Position numbers and translations under genes: made by a program. The notes below the pieces were generated by a model that saw only the letters and a list, made by a program, of their open reading frames with translations, did not search any database and was not told where the DNA came from. Shown piece after piece: positions 32,931 through 43,805 of a stretch of DNA of 64,000 bases (position 1 is its first letter; the number at the start of each line of letters is the position of its first letter). Origin of the DNA: Sambucus nigra (lineage: Eukaryota > Streptophyta > Magnoliopsida > Dipsacales > Adoxaceae); contig OX422210.1 of assembly GCA_949130495.1 (NCBI GenBank), positions 639,182,585 to 639,246,584 of the forward strand. The letters run 5' to 3'.

Positions 32931-33633
32931 TGAGGCAATATGTTGAGCAGCTAGAGCAGTAAATCTCTCACGAGTAAGAGAGTTTTCAATGTCAGGAACC
33001 TATGGGATAGTCCAAGATTTGACTAAGCCCATAGCGGAGCTCGGGGGAATAAAAGTTGAAACACCACCTTCAACAGATGATGGTTGAGAGACTGGTTCAG
33101 CAAGTCTCTCAGAAAGATTTTTCTTCAATCTCCTCGGGGGAGCAGGAACAGTTTCAACTAAAGATGATGTCTTTGTTGGAGATATAACGATAACCTCACT
33201 TTGAGGAGAGATAGCAACAACCTTACTCGGAGCCACAGGGGGCTTCTCAACAACTTTCTCAGTAGTAGCAGGAGGAGGAGCATCAATAATTTTCGTACTT
33301 TCTTCTGGGACATTCTGTTTGCTTTTCTTTGCTCCACATTGGCAGAGTCTGATTTGTCAAAGAAGGCAGGAGCTCTTCTTCTCTTCATTATGTTACTAAG
33401 GGGAATATTTAATTAAGGGGAGGAACCTTCCACACCAGTTTCAGAAGCTGGTACTTGGTCGATATCAACCACCACTGGACGAGCAGTGAAGGATGAAGTA
33501 TAGTTCTTGTACTGCAACAAATAAGAGGCTGATCTGATATGTTCGTCAGCAACGGATTGGTGTAAACTCCATAAAAGTTTCAAATGCCTTAAATTAACAT
33601 CAGTTTCTTTGGGAGACTTTCTCTTGCTGTCAA
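32931..33633 (-). pseudogene. Exon 2 of the antisense gene in B
   Basis: Begins VDSKRKSPKETDVN after TTTTCAG and runs through EHIRSASYLLQY and a basic KRRRAPAFF patch to the AAQHIAS helix. It is broken by a stop near 33413, a one-base frameshift near 33340 and a stop at 33000-33002. The donor after it reads ATAAGT instead of GTAAGT, so this intron could not be removed normally. Confidence 0.72.
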
Positions 33634-33724
33634 CTGAAAATAATCAAATATCAAATATCAGTGAAGCATTTTATCAAACATAAAGAAAATATAATTTCAA
33701 AAATAAAATAAAAATAAAAACAAC

Positions 33725-34223
33725 CTATCCCATTGCCATAAGGAGGGCATATAGGACCTTGATATACATCATCTCCATTTAATGGAGGATGTTGCCAATT
33801 TTTCATTACCACTCCATGTTCAAAATAATCCCTGTTGGCATCAGGAAGATTGACAATTAATACCCTATTAAAAAACCTAGCTTTCAAATAAACAGTACTA
33901 ACAACCCATCTGTAGCAGTACATTATCACTGGAATCCCTAAACGGGTTCCATGGAGTTGGTTCAACCTATGAACTCCATTAACTATTCTCCAGGTGTTTG
34001 GCGCTATTTTTGCAGGTACAACGTCAAAATACTGACAGAATTCCAAACATAAAGGATTTGGAGGAAAAGAAAAGCCACATTCGGCCACAAAGAGACTTCG
34101 GAACCAATGTCCCTCAACCAAAGAAAAATATACAGAAGGTTCAGAAAGTTCTTCTAATATGACCCATGAAGGAATTGAAAATTCAGAGCGAAATTTGTCA
34201 AGAGATTCAACAAGGTAAACCAT
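33725..34223 (-). CDS. Exon 1 of the antisense gene in B (transposon-associated domain)
   Basis: Open throughout from ATG 34223 (MVYLVESLDKFRSEFSIPSW) to the donor ATAG/GTTGTT at 33724. It is the best conserved exon between B and C: GHWFRSLFVAECGFSFPPNP, DVVPAKIAPNTWRIVNGVHR and NLPDANRDYFEHG are nearly the same, even though the rest of the gene is broken. C's copy is two codons longer. The domain resembles the plant putative gypsy-type transposon family. The 91 bp intron (33634-33724) matches C's 90 bp intron in place and phase. Confidence 0.72.
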
Positions 34224-34387
34224 GATGAACAAAGTAAATAAAAGAAAAGGAAGAAAATCTTACAGGAAAGGAGTGAATCAGTTGACAACGAACGATGGAA
34301 GAAACGAACGCACAAGATAGAGAAGAAATGAATAGTTCAAAGATACAGATTTGAAAAAGTAAAAGACGATAGGATTTTCTACAGCGC

Positions 34388-34394
34388 TTAAATA
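34388..34394 (-). promoter_or_regulatory. TATA-like box of the antisense gene in B
   Basis: GGTATTTAAGCGC on the minus strand, 165 bp upstream of the ATG at 34223, at the position of the similar box in C (28481-28487). Confidence 0.5.
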
Positions 34395-34658
34395 CCTTAC
34401 CTTGGGAACTGGTAAAAATAATGATTACAAAGAAAGACGTTTGCGTTATCGGCGCTTAAAAGGAGAAAATGGGCAAGAAAATCGAAGCAGTTAGAAATAT
34501 TCAAAATATTCGTGAAGTCTGATTCTATGAATTCAAAGAAGAAATAAATACAAGGAAAACACTCCTAAAATTTAGGATGACTATTTAATCCCGCCATATT
34601 TCGAGAAGAATGTTCCACACTCCTCCTCAACCTCGAATTGTAAAACATTGGGAGCTTC

Positions 34659-35243
34659 TGTTGATACCAAATTTATTCTGCTGATATGGACCTATTATTT
34701 GAAGACGCGTGTCATCCTAGGTGGCAACTATAAATCTTTATACCGATCTACTCAATCCCCCGAGGAACTACTATACTATAACTCAAGATCACCGAGCAAC
34801 TAAAAAGCCACGAGGAGCCCAGAGACCTCGAGCAACTCAAGCGTGTCGAGCTACTTAGGCGGCCTGAGCTACTAAGTCGGTCCGAGCAACTCAAATACTT
34901 GTTGCGTACGCATCAAGGAAAATCGAAAAATAACTGCGCATTAAATGTACAGTTATTATCATACAGATGTATACACCTACTGGACAGCTATGCATTATTC
35001 TTTCATATGTACAGCCTCAAGGTTATAAATACATTGTAATCTCCCCATTAGAGGGACACGCTGAATCTCTTGGTAAAATCATTTATCAAGAATTTCAAGC
35101 AAAACAATTCGTAATGCAAAAATAGTGGATGTAGGCCATTCTCTTAAGGCTGAACCACTTTAAAAATCTATTGTCTTATTTCTTTACTCATTTTTTATCT
35201 GTGATTAAAATAATTAGGTCAAATCTAATTTTTTACATCAACA
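34659..35243 (+). repeat. 3' LTR of element B
   Basis: 585 bp, about 34 differences from 10969-11553. Preceded by the purine tract AAAACATTGGGAGCTTC and followed by CCTTC (35244-35248). TATAAATA at 35024-35031. Confidence 0.95.
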
Positions 35244-35387
35244 CCTTCTTAACAAAGTTTAATGCTTATGAAATGACAAGTTATTCTATATGGGTCAAGG
35301 TGCCTCCCTATGAATTTTTTACTCGATAGTATATCTCCACCTAATAAAATAAGGCAATAGGTGTGAGAACACAAAAAATATTTATAA

Positions 35388-36357
35388 AAGTATAAATATA
35401 AGGTGCGCCAGTTGAGCACCTCAGACTCCAAGGGCACCGGAGCGCCCACAATCTTGAGCAAGTGTCAAGTATAAATATAAGGTGCTATAGATGAGCACCT
35501 GAGGCTCCAAGGGCACCGGAGCACTCACTGCCTTGAGCAAGTGCCAAAGTATAAATATAAGGTGCGCCAGTTGAGCACCTAAGGATCTAAGGGCACCGGA
35601 GCACTCACAGTCTTGAGCAAGGGCCAAATATAAATATAAGTTGCTCCAGATGAGCACCTGAGGCTCCAAGGGCACCGGAGCGCTCACAATCTTGAGCAAG
35701 TGCCAAATATAAATATAAATATAAGGTACGACAGTTTAGTACCTAAGGCTCCAAGGGCACCTAAACACTCACAATATTGAGCAATTGGCAAGTATAAGTA
35801 TATGTACGACAGTTTAGCACCTAAGGCTCCAAGGGCGCCGGAGCGCTCACAGTCTTAAGCAAAGGCCAAGTATTAACATAAGGAACAACAGTTTAGTACC
35901 TAAGGCTCCAAGGGCCCCGGAGCGCTCACAGTATAAAGCAAGTGTCAAGTATAAATATAAGGTATAACTGTTTAGTACCTAAGGATCCAAGGGCACCGGA
36001 GTGCTCACAGTCTTGAGCAAGTGCCAAGTTTAAATATAAGGTGGTCCAGTTGAGCACCTAAGGATCTGAGGGCATCGGAGCGCTCACAGTCTTAAGCAAG
36101 TGCCAAGTATAAACGTAAGGTGCTCCAGATGAGCACCTAAGGCTCCAAGGGCACCGGAGCGCTCACAGTCTTGAGCAAGTGCCAAGTATAAATATAAGGT
36201 GCGATAGTTTAGCACTTAAGGCTCCAAGGGAACCAGAGCACTCGCAGTCTTGAGCAAGTGTAAGTATAAATATAAGGTGCGACAGTTTAGCACCTAAGGC
36301 TCCAAGGGCACCGGAGCGCTCACAGTCTTGAGAAATTGCCAAGTATAAATAAAAGGT
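35388..36357. repeat. Tandem array of ~79 bp units in element D
   Basis: About 12 copies starting AAGTATAAATATAAGGTGC and ending CTTGAGCAAGTGCC. Some units have a perfect hairpin GGTGCTC-CAGAT-GAGCACC and the 8 bp palindrome GAGCGCTC. Short unique DNA flanks the array (35249-35387, 36358-36534). Confidence 0.93.
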
Positions 36358-36534
36358 ATGATAGTTTCATGCACAAGTCTCTCGAAATTACAAGACACTT
36401 CTGCACTAGGTGGGTAATATTGAGAAGTCCTTAACCAAGTGAATAAATAATAAAATAGCTTGGAGTGTGGAGATCCACTTAGAATGGCACCACCTTGAGT
36501 GACTCATCTTCCCAAACTTGATGCTACAGAAAAG

Positions 36535-37975
36535 GACTCAGGGTGAGGGGCTCACCGCGAGCAACCCCTCTACCCAAGATAGAAGGCCACAGAAGAAGGC
36601 CAAGGGCGAGGGCCCCACCACGAGTAACCCCTCCATCCAAGGTAAAAGGCCAAAGAAGAAGGCAAAGGGAGAGGGCTCACCGCGAGTAACCCCTCCACCC
36701 AAGATAAAAGGCCACATAAGAAGGCCAAGGGCGAGGGGCCCACCGTGAGTAACCCCTCTGCCCAAGATAGAAGTCCACAGAAGAAGGCCAAGGGCGAGGA
36801 CCCCACCGCGAGTAACCCCTCCACCTAAGGTGAAAGGCCACAGAAGAAGGCCCAGGGTGAGGGGCTCACCGCGAGTAACCCCTCTGCCCAAGGTGAAAGG
36901 CCACAGAAGAAGGCCAAGGGCTCACTGCGAGTAACCCCTCCGTCCAAGATAGAAGGCCACATAAGAAGATCAAGGGCAAGGGGCCCACCACGAGTAACCC
37001 CTTTGCCTAAGATAGATGGACACAGAAGAAGGCCAAGGGCGAGGGGCCCACCGCGAGTAACCCCTCCGTCCAAGGTGAAAGGCCACAGAAGAAGGCCAAG
37101 GGCGAGGGGCTCACCGCGAGTAACCCCTCCATCCAAGATAGAAGGCCAAGGGCGAGGGGCCCACCGCGAGTAACCCCTCTGCCTAAGATAGAAGGCCCAC
37201 CGCGAGTAACCCCTCTACCCAAGATAAAAGGCCACAGAAGAAGGCCAAGGGAGAGGGGCCCACCGCGAGTAACCCCTCCGCCCAAGATGAAAGGCCACAG
37301 AAGAAGGACAATGGCTAGGGGCTCACCGCGAGTAACCCCTCTGTCCAAGATGAAAGGCCACAGAAGAAGGCCAAGGGTGAGGGACTCACCACGAATAACC
37401 CCTCTGCCCAAGATGAAAGTCCACATAAGAAGTCCAGGAGTGAGGGACTTACCGCGAGCAATCCCTCTGCCCAAGAAACAAGGCCACAGAAGAAGGCTAA
37501 TGGCAAGGGGATCACCGCGAGTAATCCCTTTACCCAAGAAATAAGGCCACAGAAGAAGGGCAACTGTGAGGGGCTCGCCACGAGCAAAACCTTTACCCAA
37601 GAAAGAAGGCCACATAAGAAGGCCAAGATCGAGGGTCTCACCGTGAGCAATCCCTCTACCCAAGATGAAAGGCCAAGGGTGAGGGGCTCACCGCGAGTAA
37701 ACCCTCTGCCCAAAATAAAATACCACATAAGAAGGTCAGGGGCGAGGGGCTCATCGTGAGTAACCCCTCCGCCCAAGATAGAAGGCCACAGAAGGGGGGC
37801 AAGGGAGATGGGCTCACTTTCAACAACCCTCTACCCAAGATAGAAGGCCACAGAAAAAAGGTCAAGAACGAGGAGCTCACCATGAGCAACCCCTCTAAGA
37901 AAAGTAGAAGGCCATTGAAGAAGGCGAAGAACGAGGGGCTCACCGTGAGAAAACCCTCCGCCCAAGTTGATACCC
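36535..37975. repeat. Tandem array of ~63 bp units in element D
   Basis: About 23 copies of a unit such as AAGGCCAAGGGCGAGGGGCT followed by CACCGCGAGTAACCCCTCC and CCCAAGATAGAAGGCCACAG. As 63 is divisible by three, long frames stay open on both strands (21-residue periodic peptides). I take these as a by-product of the unit length, with unlikely composition for a protein. Confidence 0.92.
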
Positions 37976-38260
37976 AGATAAGGAGGTCCATTATAAGTGG
38001 CCTCATTTAAAAAACTTGGGATGAAGTGACTGAACATTTAATGACCCTAAGGGTGATGATGAATGAAACATAGGGTCCCTCGGAATAAAAAATCAAATTT
38101 ATGGCGTACAAAGCCTTTTGGTCTATCTAATACAAAAGACTTTGCACGAAAGGCTAATGTAGAAGGGTGTTTCAAGCTTCACCACTATATTTGTGAGTTA
38201 GGGTCCCTCAAAGACCTCCCCTTCAACTTATAAAAAATATGAGGTTGAGGGAACCCTAGG

Positions 38261-39500
38261 GTCCCTCCACCGCAGAAGTGACATATTGGAGAAGGAACCC
38301 CCAGGTTCCCTCCACCGCAGAAGTTCCATATTGAAGAAGGAACCCCCAGGGCCCCTCCACTACAGAAGTCCAAGTTGAGAGGGGCCACCACAAGGGTCCC
38401 TGTAGAAACTTGAGTTAAGAAGGGCCTCGTAAGGGCCACTGCCGAAGTCCAAGTTGAGAAGGGCCACCGCAAGGGTCACTGTAGAAATGACATTCGAGAA
38501 GGGATCCGCAAGGGCCACTGTACAAATGACATTTGAGAAGTTCCCCCCAAGGGCCACTGCAGAAGTCCAAGTTGAGAACATCGCCACAAGGGTCACTACA
38601 GAAATGACATTCGAAAAGTTCCCCGCAACGGCCACTGTAGAAGTCCAAGTTGAGAAGGGCCACCACAAGGGTCACTATAGAAATGACATCTGAGAAGTTC
38701 CCCGCAAGGGCCACTACAGAAGTCCAAGTTGAGAAGGGCCACCGCAAAGGTCACGGTAGAAATGACATTTAAGAAGTGCCCCGTAAGGGCCACTACAGAA
38801 ATAACATTTGAAAAGTGCCCTACAAGGGCCACTGCAGAAGTTCAAGTTGAGAAGGGCCGCCGCAAGGGTCACTACAGAAATGACATTTGAGAAGTTCCCC
38901 GCAAGGGCCATTGCAGAAGTCCAAGTTAAGAAGCGCCGCAAGGGTCACTGCAGAAATGACATCTGAGAAGTGCCCCATAAGGGCCACTGCAGAAGTCCAA
39001 GTTGAGAAGGTCCACCACAAGGGTCACTACGGAAATGACATCTGAGAAGTGCCCCGTAAGGGCCACTGCAGAAGTCCAAGTTGAGAAGGGCCACCGCAAG
39101 GGTCACCACAGAAATGACATCTGAGAAGTGCCCCGTAAGGGCCACTGCAGAAGTTCAAGTTGAGAAGGGCCACTACAAGGGTCACTGCAGAAGACCAAGT
39201 TTAAGAAGAGTCACCGCAAGGGTCACCGCAGAAATGACATTTGAGAAGGGCCACCGCAAGGGTCACTGAAAAAAATCAAGTCGAGAAGGGCCATTGCAAG
39301 TGTCCCTACAGAAGTTCAAGTTGAGAAGGGCCACCGCAAGGGTCCCTGCAGAAACTCAACTTGAAAAGCCAAATTGAGAAGGACCACCGCAAGGGTCCTG
39401 CAGAAACTCAAATTGAGAAGAGTCACCGTAAGGGTCCCTGCAGAAGCCCAAGTTGAGAGGGACTATGCAAGGGTCCCCGCAGAAATGACATTTGAGAAGG
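38261..39500. repeat. Tandem array of 39-40 bp units in the 3' LTR of D
   Basis: Same unit types as 4640-5790, in a similar but not identical order, showing that copies were gained, lost or exchanged after insertion. Confidence 0.9.
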
Positions 39501-40313
39501 AACTCCCCAAGGCTTTCTCAATAGCAAAACTGATGTTTGAGAAGTAACCCCCTACTAGGGTTCCTCAACAGCATAAACTTACTTGGGAGGAGGGACCCAC
39601 AAGGTCCTCCCCCCTCAGCTCCCAAAAAACTAAATTAGGATTATGGGGTGTCTACCATAAGCAACCCCTCATCATGAAAAAAGAACATAAGTACTAACAC
39701 TTATTTTCTTGTATAGGTTGTCTAGTTGAGCAAGCAGGGATCAAGTAGGCCAGTTGGGATCTCTTGGTAGTTTTGGCTTGACGGCTGATGGATAAGGTAT
39801 GTTGAGCAATCTCAACCACTTAACACTATAGGATTGAGAGAATACTAGTAGGAGACCCTAGGGTCGCCTAGTCCTCACACACCTCACACTTAGTCACAAG
39901 TGAAGTGAGCAGCCAAAGGGTTGGCTGCTCACAAGAAACGAACTGTTTATAAAATGATTTTAAAGGAGAGGGTCCTCTAGACCCCTCTCAAGAAAAATAA
40001 ATTTAGAAGGGTTCCTCAAGATCCCCCTCAACCTTACAAAGATTTAAGAGGAGGTGGTCCTCGAGACCCCCCTCAAGTTTACAAAGTTTGTACCAAAAGT
40101 TACCGTTTCAAAAGATATTTAGCAAATAAGATTTTTTGTCTCCATTAGAAGACATATTCAATTTTTGATTTTTGTTGGCACCAAGTGGCACCTGCCAAAC
40201 GGGATATGCAGAGCTTCCTGCAGTTAGGGACAAATAGTACACTACAGATTTTGTCCCTCATCAACCCTCTAAGTTTTGGCGCCAAAAGGGCCAACCCAGC
40301 CCTAGTGCCCAAG

Positions 40314-40323
40314 TATAAATAAG
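40314..40323 (+). promoter_or_regulatory. TATA box of the D LTR
   Basis: TATAAATAAG in a GC-richer block 320 bp before the LTR end. The 5' LTR copy is mutated at this spot. Confidence 0.55.
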
Positions 40324-41915
40324 ACCCCTGGGCAAGGTCATGAAATATAGAAAAACTCAATAGCAAAGTCACTCTGTCAAAATCACACCCGAACCTCTCT
40401 AGTATTCTCTCGCTAAGTGCTAAGTGCCTTGTTCTTTCACTCTTAAGAAAATTACTATTATTGTTGTGGAAGTTCATCTTCTTGCAGGTAGGGAGTTCCA
40501 GCTTGAGCTCCATTTTTACCAAAAGGAGAAGGTCTCATCAGAAGTTGCTCCAGAAGTTCTTGAGAACCGTAGATCGTCCGTTGGAGTGGGTCACGCCTCA
40601 CCCTTTCCAGTTATTTATAGACCCCAGTCTCACTACCCTCCTACAAGTTATAACTAGATATGGAAGACTTGAGTATTTGACTTGGATCCATTTTTTAGTG
40701 GGAGAGAGATAATCATATTTTCACATATTCTATTGAGAAAATTTGTTAATCAAAGGACAACACGAGGCTAGATGTACTGTGATGGAAAGTCCCAACGCAA
40801 TAGAGCACTAGGCTTAATGTTCTTTAATAGAAATTATGTTAGCAAAGTAGTGTACCACTCCACTCAAACAATCTTTTTAAAAATAATTTATTTTTTATAT
40901 GACTTAAATATAAAAGACAAGACTCAATGCCAAAGTCTAGACACATATCATATATGCATACTTACAAGGAGATTTTTGTTATGTAGGTAAGATTTGCAGA
41001 GCATCAAAAACCAATTTTTATAGGAATATAATCGAGAATTTTGACTTGAGTTCGTGTTATATGTATTGTGTTTGAAGTACATTAATTATTTGTATTTATA
41101 ATAAAGTTTTTGATTAATTGCATTATTTAATTGTACTTGCACTTGGGGTATAATGTATTAACGCACTTGCGATTCACACCGTGTAAAACAATTTTCTCCA
41201 CATACATTTTTATTTGGACTTGAAATATTTTAACAAGATGTTTTCAATACGACTTCTTTAATAATTATTTTATATAAATATTACTACCTATTTGTGCCAA
41301 AATATATTTTTGACACACTTCATTTTAATTCTTTGAATTAAAGTTATCAATTAAGCAATCAAAAGGGAGTTTAGGTAAAATAAATCATTTTATTTTTTTT
41401 CCAAATCACCAAGCTGCAAAGATTTTTTGCATCTTCAAAAAATAGGAACAATTCGATTTTAAAGGCTGATATATATTTACGAAGAATTCAATTTATGTCA
41501 CAGTCATCTTCCTATTAATCTTTGATAAAAAGAATCATGTTGAAATTTTTTAAAAATATATGTTCACTAAGTTTGTTATTGTAATGCTTATTAATAAAAC
41601 AATTAGGGTCATTTGATGTAGTATCTCACTATAATAATAATACTTTTTCGAAAAAATAGACAATGAATTTTTTGAAGCATAAAAGACAAGGTGAACTAAA
41701 CAATAATTGTTCACAGAAAAAATTATTTTATTACTATTAATTATTAGACCATGATAATAACTTGAAGCAATGGGATATGTCATAAGGCCTATGATTCGAA
41801 AAATTATGCTTAACTCATTGGTTTTTCGGAGAAACTAATACACCATAACTAATTCACTTATTGCGGTGGGTTGAAAATGATAGTTGTAAAAAATGCACCG
41901 CAATAAAATTATGCC

Positions 41916-41917
<2 letters not shown>

Positions 41918-41988
<71 letters not shown>
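41918..41988. repeat. (AT)n(GA)n compound microsatellite
   Basis: An AT run to about 41952 followed by a GA run. Peptides of alternating Tyr-Ile and Ser-Leu here are artefacts. Confidence 0.97.
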
Positions 41989-41991
<3 letters not shown>

Positions 41992-42274
41992 CAAGGAGAT
42001 AAATGTCCAGGGGATAGGGATGTATGGAGGGTGGTCGGTGGTTGTCGAGTGGGTTGAGGTGGTAGTAGTGCGAAGGATAGGGGGATGGGAAACATGGTTT
42101 GGGTTCGAGTGTCGTGGTGGGTGGTCTGTTGAGGACAAGGGGGTTAGAGGTGGTGAGAGGGGTTATTTTTTTCCTTTTTTATTCTTCACTAAGAGTAGTA
42201 AAATAATTTAGCAAATAACTAATGAATATTTTTTTTTACAGAATCTGTTAGAAATTGGGGGCTAATGGTGCATT

Positions 42275-42352
42275 AGTTTTTTTTGGTTTGGTTTGGTTTG
42301 GTTTGGTTGGGTTGGGTTGGGTTGGGTTGGGTGGGCTGGGCTGGGGGGGATA
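42275..42352 (+). repeat. G-rich pentamer repeat (GGTTT)n/(GGTTG)n
   Basis: About six GGTTT units grade into GGTTG/GGGTT units and GGGCT. It is not the plant telomere heptamer, but it could fold as a G-quadruplex. Confidence 0.9.
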
Positions 42353-42420
42353 ATACCCAAACGGGTATAACTAATAGGGGTCAAAACCCATATAACCCAA
42401 TCATAAAATATACAACTGTT

Positions 42421-43768
42421 TGTAAGGACAAATTTTCGAATCGTGTTAATTTGTATGTATTGGTTTAATTTTATTTGGACAAAAATATTTGAGTCATAGG
42501 TTAAGTATTGAGCGTTTATCCTTCAAAGCTTGTGACATATGCTTGATTGGAGACTTTCGCTGCAAAGTTAGAACATCTATATTATTGTGTCGTGTTTCAT
42601 TTCACGTTTCATCTTCAACGATCACGAATCTCATGAGGAAAATGCATATATTTTTTATCCTTGGTATTTCATTGGATGTTATTTTAGTTTGAGGCTATCT
42701 TTCATAATATGTTTTTAAAGAAAATTGATTGTTTTTTGAAAAGTCGTTCGAACGGGTTTTAACTCTGTTAAAATGAAATTACTGAGTTCATTCAAACGAG
42801 TGTTTATGGCCGTTCAAATGAGATAGTGAAATTCCTTCAATTGAGCTTCCAACGGGTATCAAACGAGGAAGTTTTGTTAACATGATAAAACTTGTTGGAT
42901 GCTCGTTCAAAGAATGTTCAAACGAAATTCATGGTATCATTCAAACGAGCCTTAACGTCATTCAAACAAAATTGACAACTTTATTTGAAAGAACCTGTTG
43001 TTTTCATTCGAACGAGACTCCATGGCCTCGAACTTTGTGTTTTCAATAAATCGGCATGATGAAAACTTTTTTACATGAGAATTTTGGGAAAAATATGTTC
43101 CTATCTATAACCAAAAGCCTCCAAACTCTAGTTTCACCCAAACACTTTGAGATCCAAGTTTTATCTCTATATGCTCAACTGAGATCTCTATTTGGCACCA
43201 AAATTTTGTTTACTCCTTAACATATTTTTGAGTATTATTTGGTACGGTGGAACTTGTGCTCATTATGGTTTATATGCGGTGGACTCCGTGTTTATGATAG
43301 TTTACTGAGCTTGGATTGGTGGATACCGCCGCGTGTGTGGACTCACACATTGTGGAAGAGCGTAGGTGGACTCCTACATGTCGCTTTGCAAAAGGTCAAG
43401 GGACCAAAGATGCATCAAGGCTTGAAGGAGTCGAGTCAGTTGTATAAATCTTCTATCGTATCCTTTTATAATGATATAGTGAATTTTGTTGGTTGGGCTA
43501 TTTGAGGTTTTTCCCATTTTTGTTTTCCTCATATGTCAGGCATTGTGTAATTGATTGATTTTATCTGCTATAATCACCTAAATGCATGATTTTGATTAAG
43601 ATAAAATTGGTTAATCATTTAACACAAATTCCATTTAAACACAAATTTCATTTAGTCGGTGCAAGTTTTTTAATTAGTTTAAGTTTAATTTAATTTAAAA
43701 ACTTTAAAAATAGTGGTGTTTTTTTGCCTTTCTATATAAACCCTATCACATAGTTTGTACGTCTTTCA
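42421..43768 (+). repeat. 5' LTR of E1
   Basis: TGTAAGGACA...GTCTTTCA, about 1.35 kb. The segment 42745-43030 is packed with the palindrome-like motif TTCRAACGA (for example GTCGTTCGAACGGG). A TATATAAA box lies at 43734-43741, only about 27 bp before the LTR end. Confidence 0.82.
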
Positions 43769-43770
43769 AG

Positions 43771-43787
43771 TGGTATCAGAACGGGTG
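43771..43787 (+). other. Primer-binding site of E1
   Basis: TGGTATCAGAACGGGTG. The first ten bases match the initiator tRNA-Met site used by most plant copia elements. Confidence 0.85.
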
Positions 43788-43805
43788 TCTATAAGTTTTT
43801 TAGGC

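Larger units (their letters stand above)
10969..35243 (+). mobile_element. Tat-clade Ty3/gypsy retrotransposon B, split by element C
   Basis: Both LTRs are 585 bp (10969-11553, 34659-35243) and flanked by CCTTC. Removing C and one copy of its duplication leaves about 12.1 kb. The order is primer site, gag, protease, RT, RNase H, second RNase H, integrase (split at 17105/29292), hairpin array, and antisense gene exons 4-1. By eye the LTRs differ at about 34 of 585 positions (5.8%), more than C's. The coding part is badly decayed, with three frameshifting changes, many stops and lost catalytic residues. Confidence 0.95.
4601..40645 (+). mobile_element. Large LTR element D without recognisable gag or pol, host of nested insertions A and B/C
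   Basis: Two direct copies of a roughly 2.4 kb sequence (4601-6980 and 38261-40645) have the same internal order: tandem array, promoter region, then a common end in CTACA. Only the first is followed by a primer-binding site (6982-7000), so they are 5' and 3' LTRs. With B and C removed, the element is roughly 12 kb. Its interior shows no gag or pol, only a decayed leader, AT-rich DNA and two tandem arrays. It resembles large non-autonomous Tat/Ogre-like elements (LARDs). The lineage is inferred from the primer site and the repeat-rich 3' region. Confidence 0.75.
38022..40645 (+). repeat. 3' LTR of element D
   Basis: From 38261 to 40645 it aligns with 4601-6980 and ends in CCTCCTACA. The exact start is uncertain. 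TGAAGTGACTG at 38022 follows a purine-rich AAAAAACTTGGGA. An alternative is GTTGATACCCAG near 37966, which resembles the start of A, B and C. Flank after the end: AGTTA. Confidence 0.68.
40646..42420. other. AT-rich non-coding DNA between D and E1
   Basis: No credible ORF, RNA gene or element end seen. It contains the microsatellites listed separately. Confidence 0.65.

Noticed and set aside
36518..38010. ORFs of up to 218 codons in the 63 bp array
   Set aside because: Unit length divisible by three keeps all frames open on both strands. Kept only as a low-interest observation.
38185..39269. ORFs over the LTR array of D's 3' LTR
   Set aside because: Same artefact as in the 5' LTR.
42275..42352. 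Possible interstitial telomere repeat
   Set aside because: The units are GGTTT/GGTTG pentamers, not the TTTAGGG heptamer of plants.
43239..43505. 88-codon ORF in the E1 LTR
   Set aside because: It lies within the LTR, is not kept in the 3' LTR copy and has no domain.
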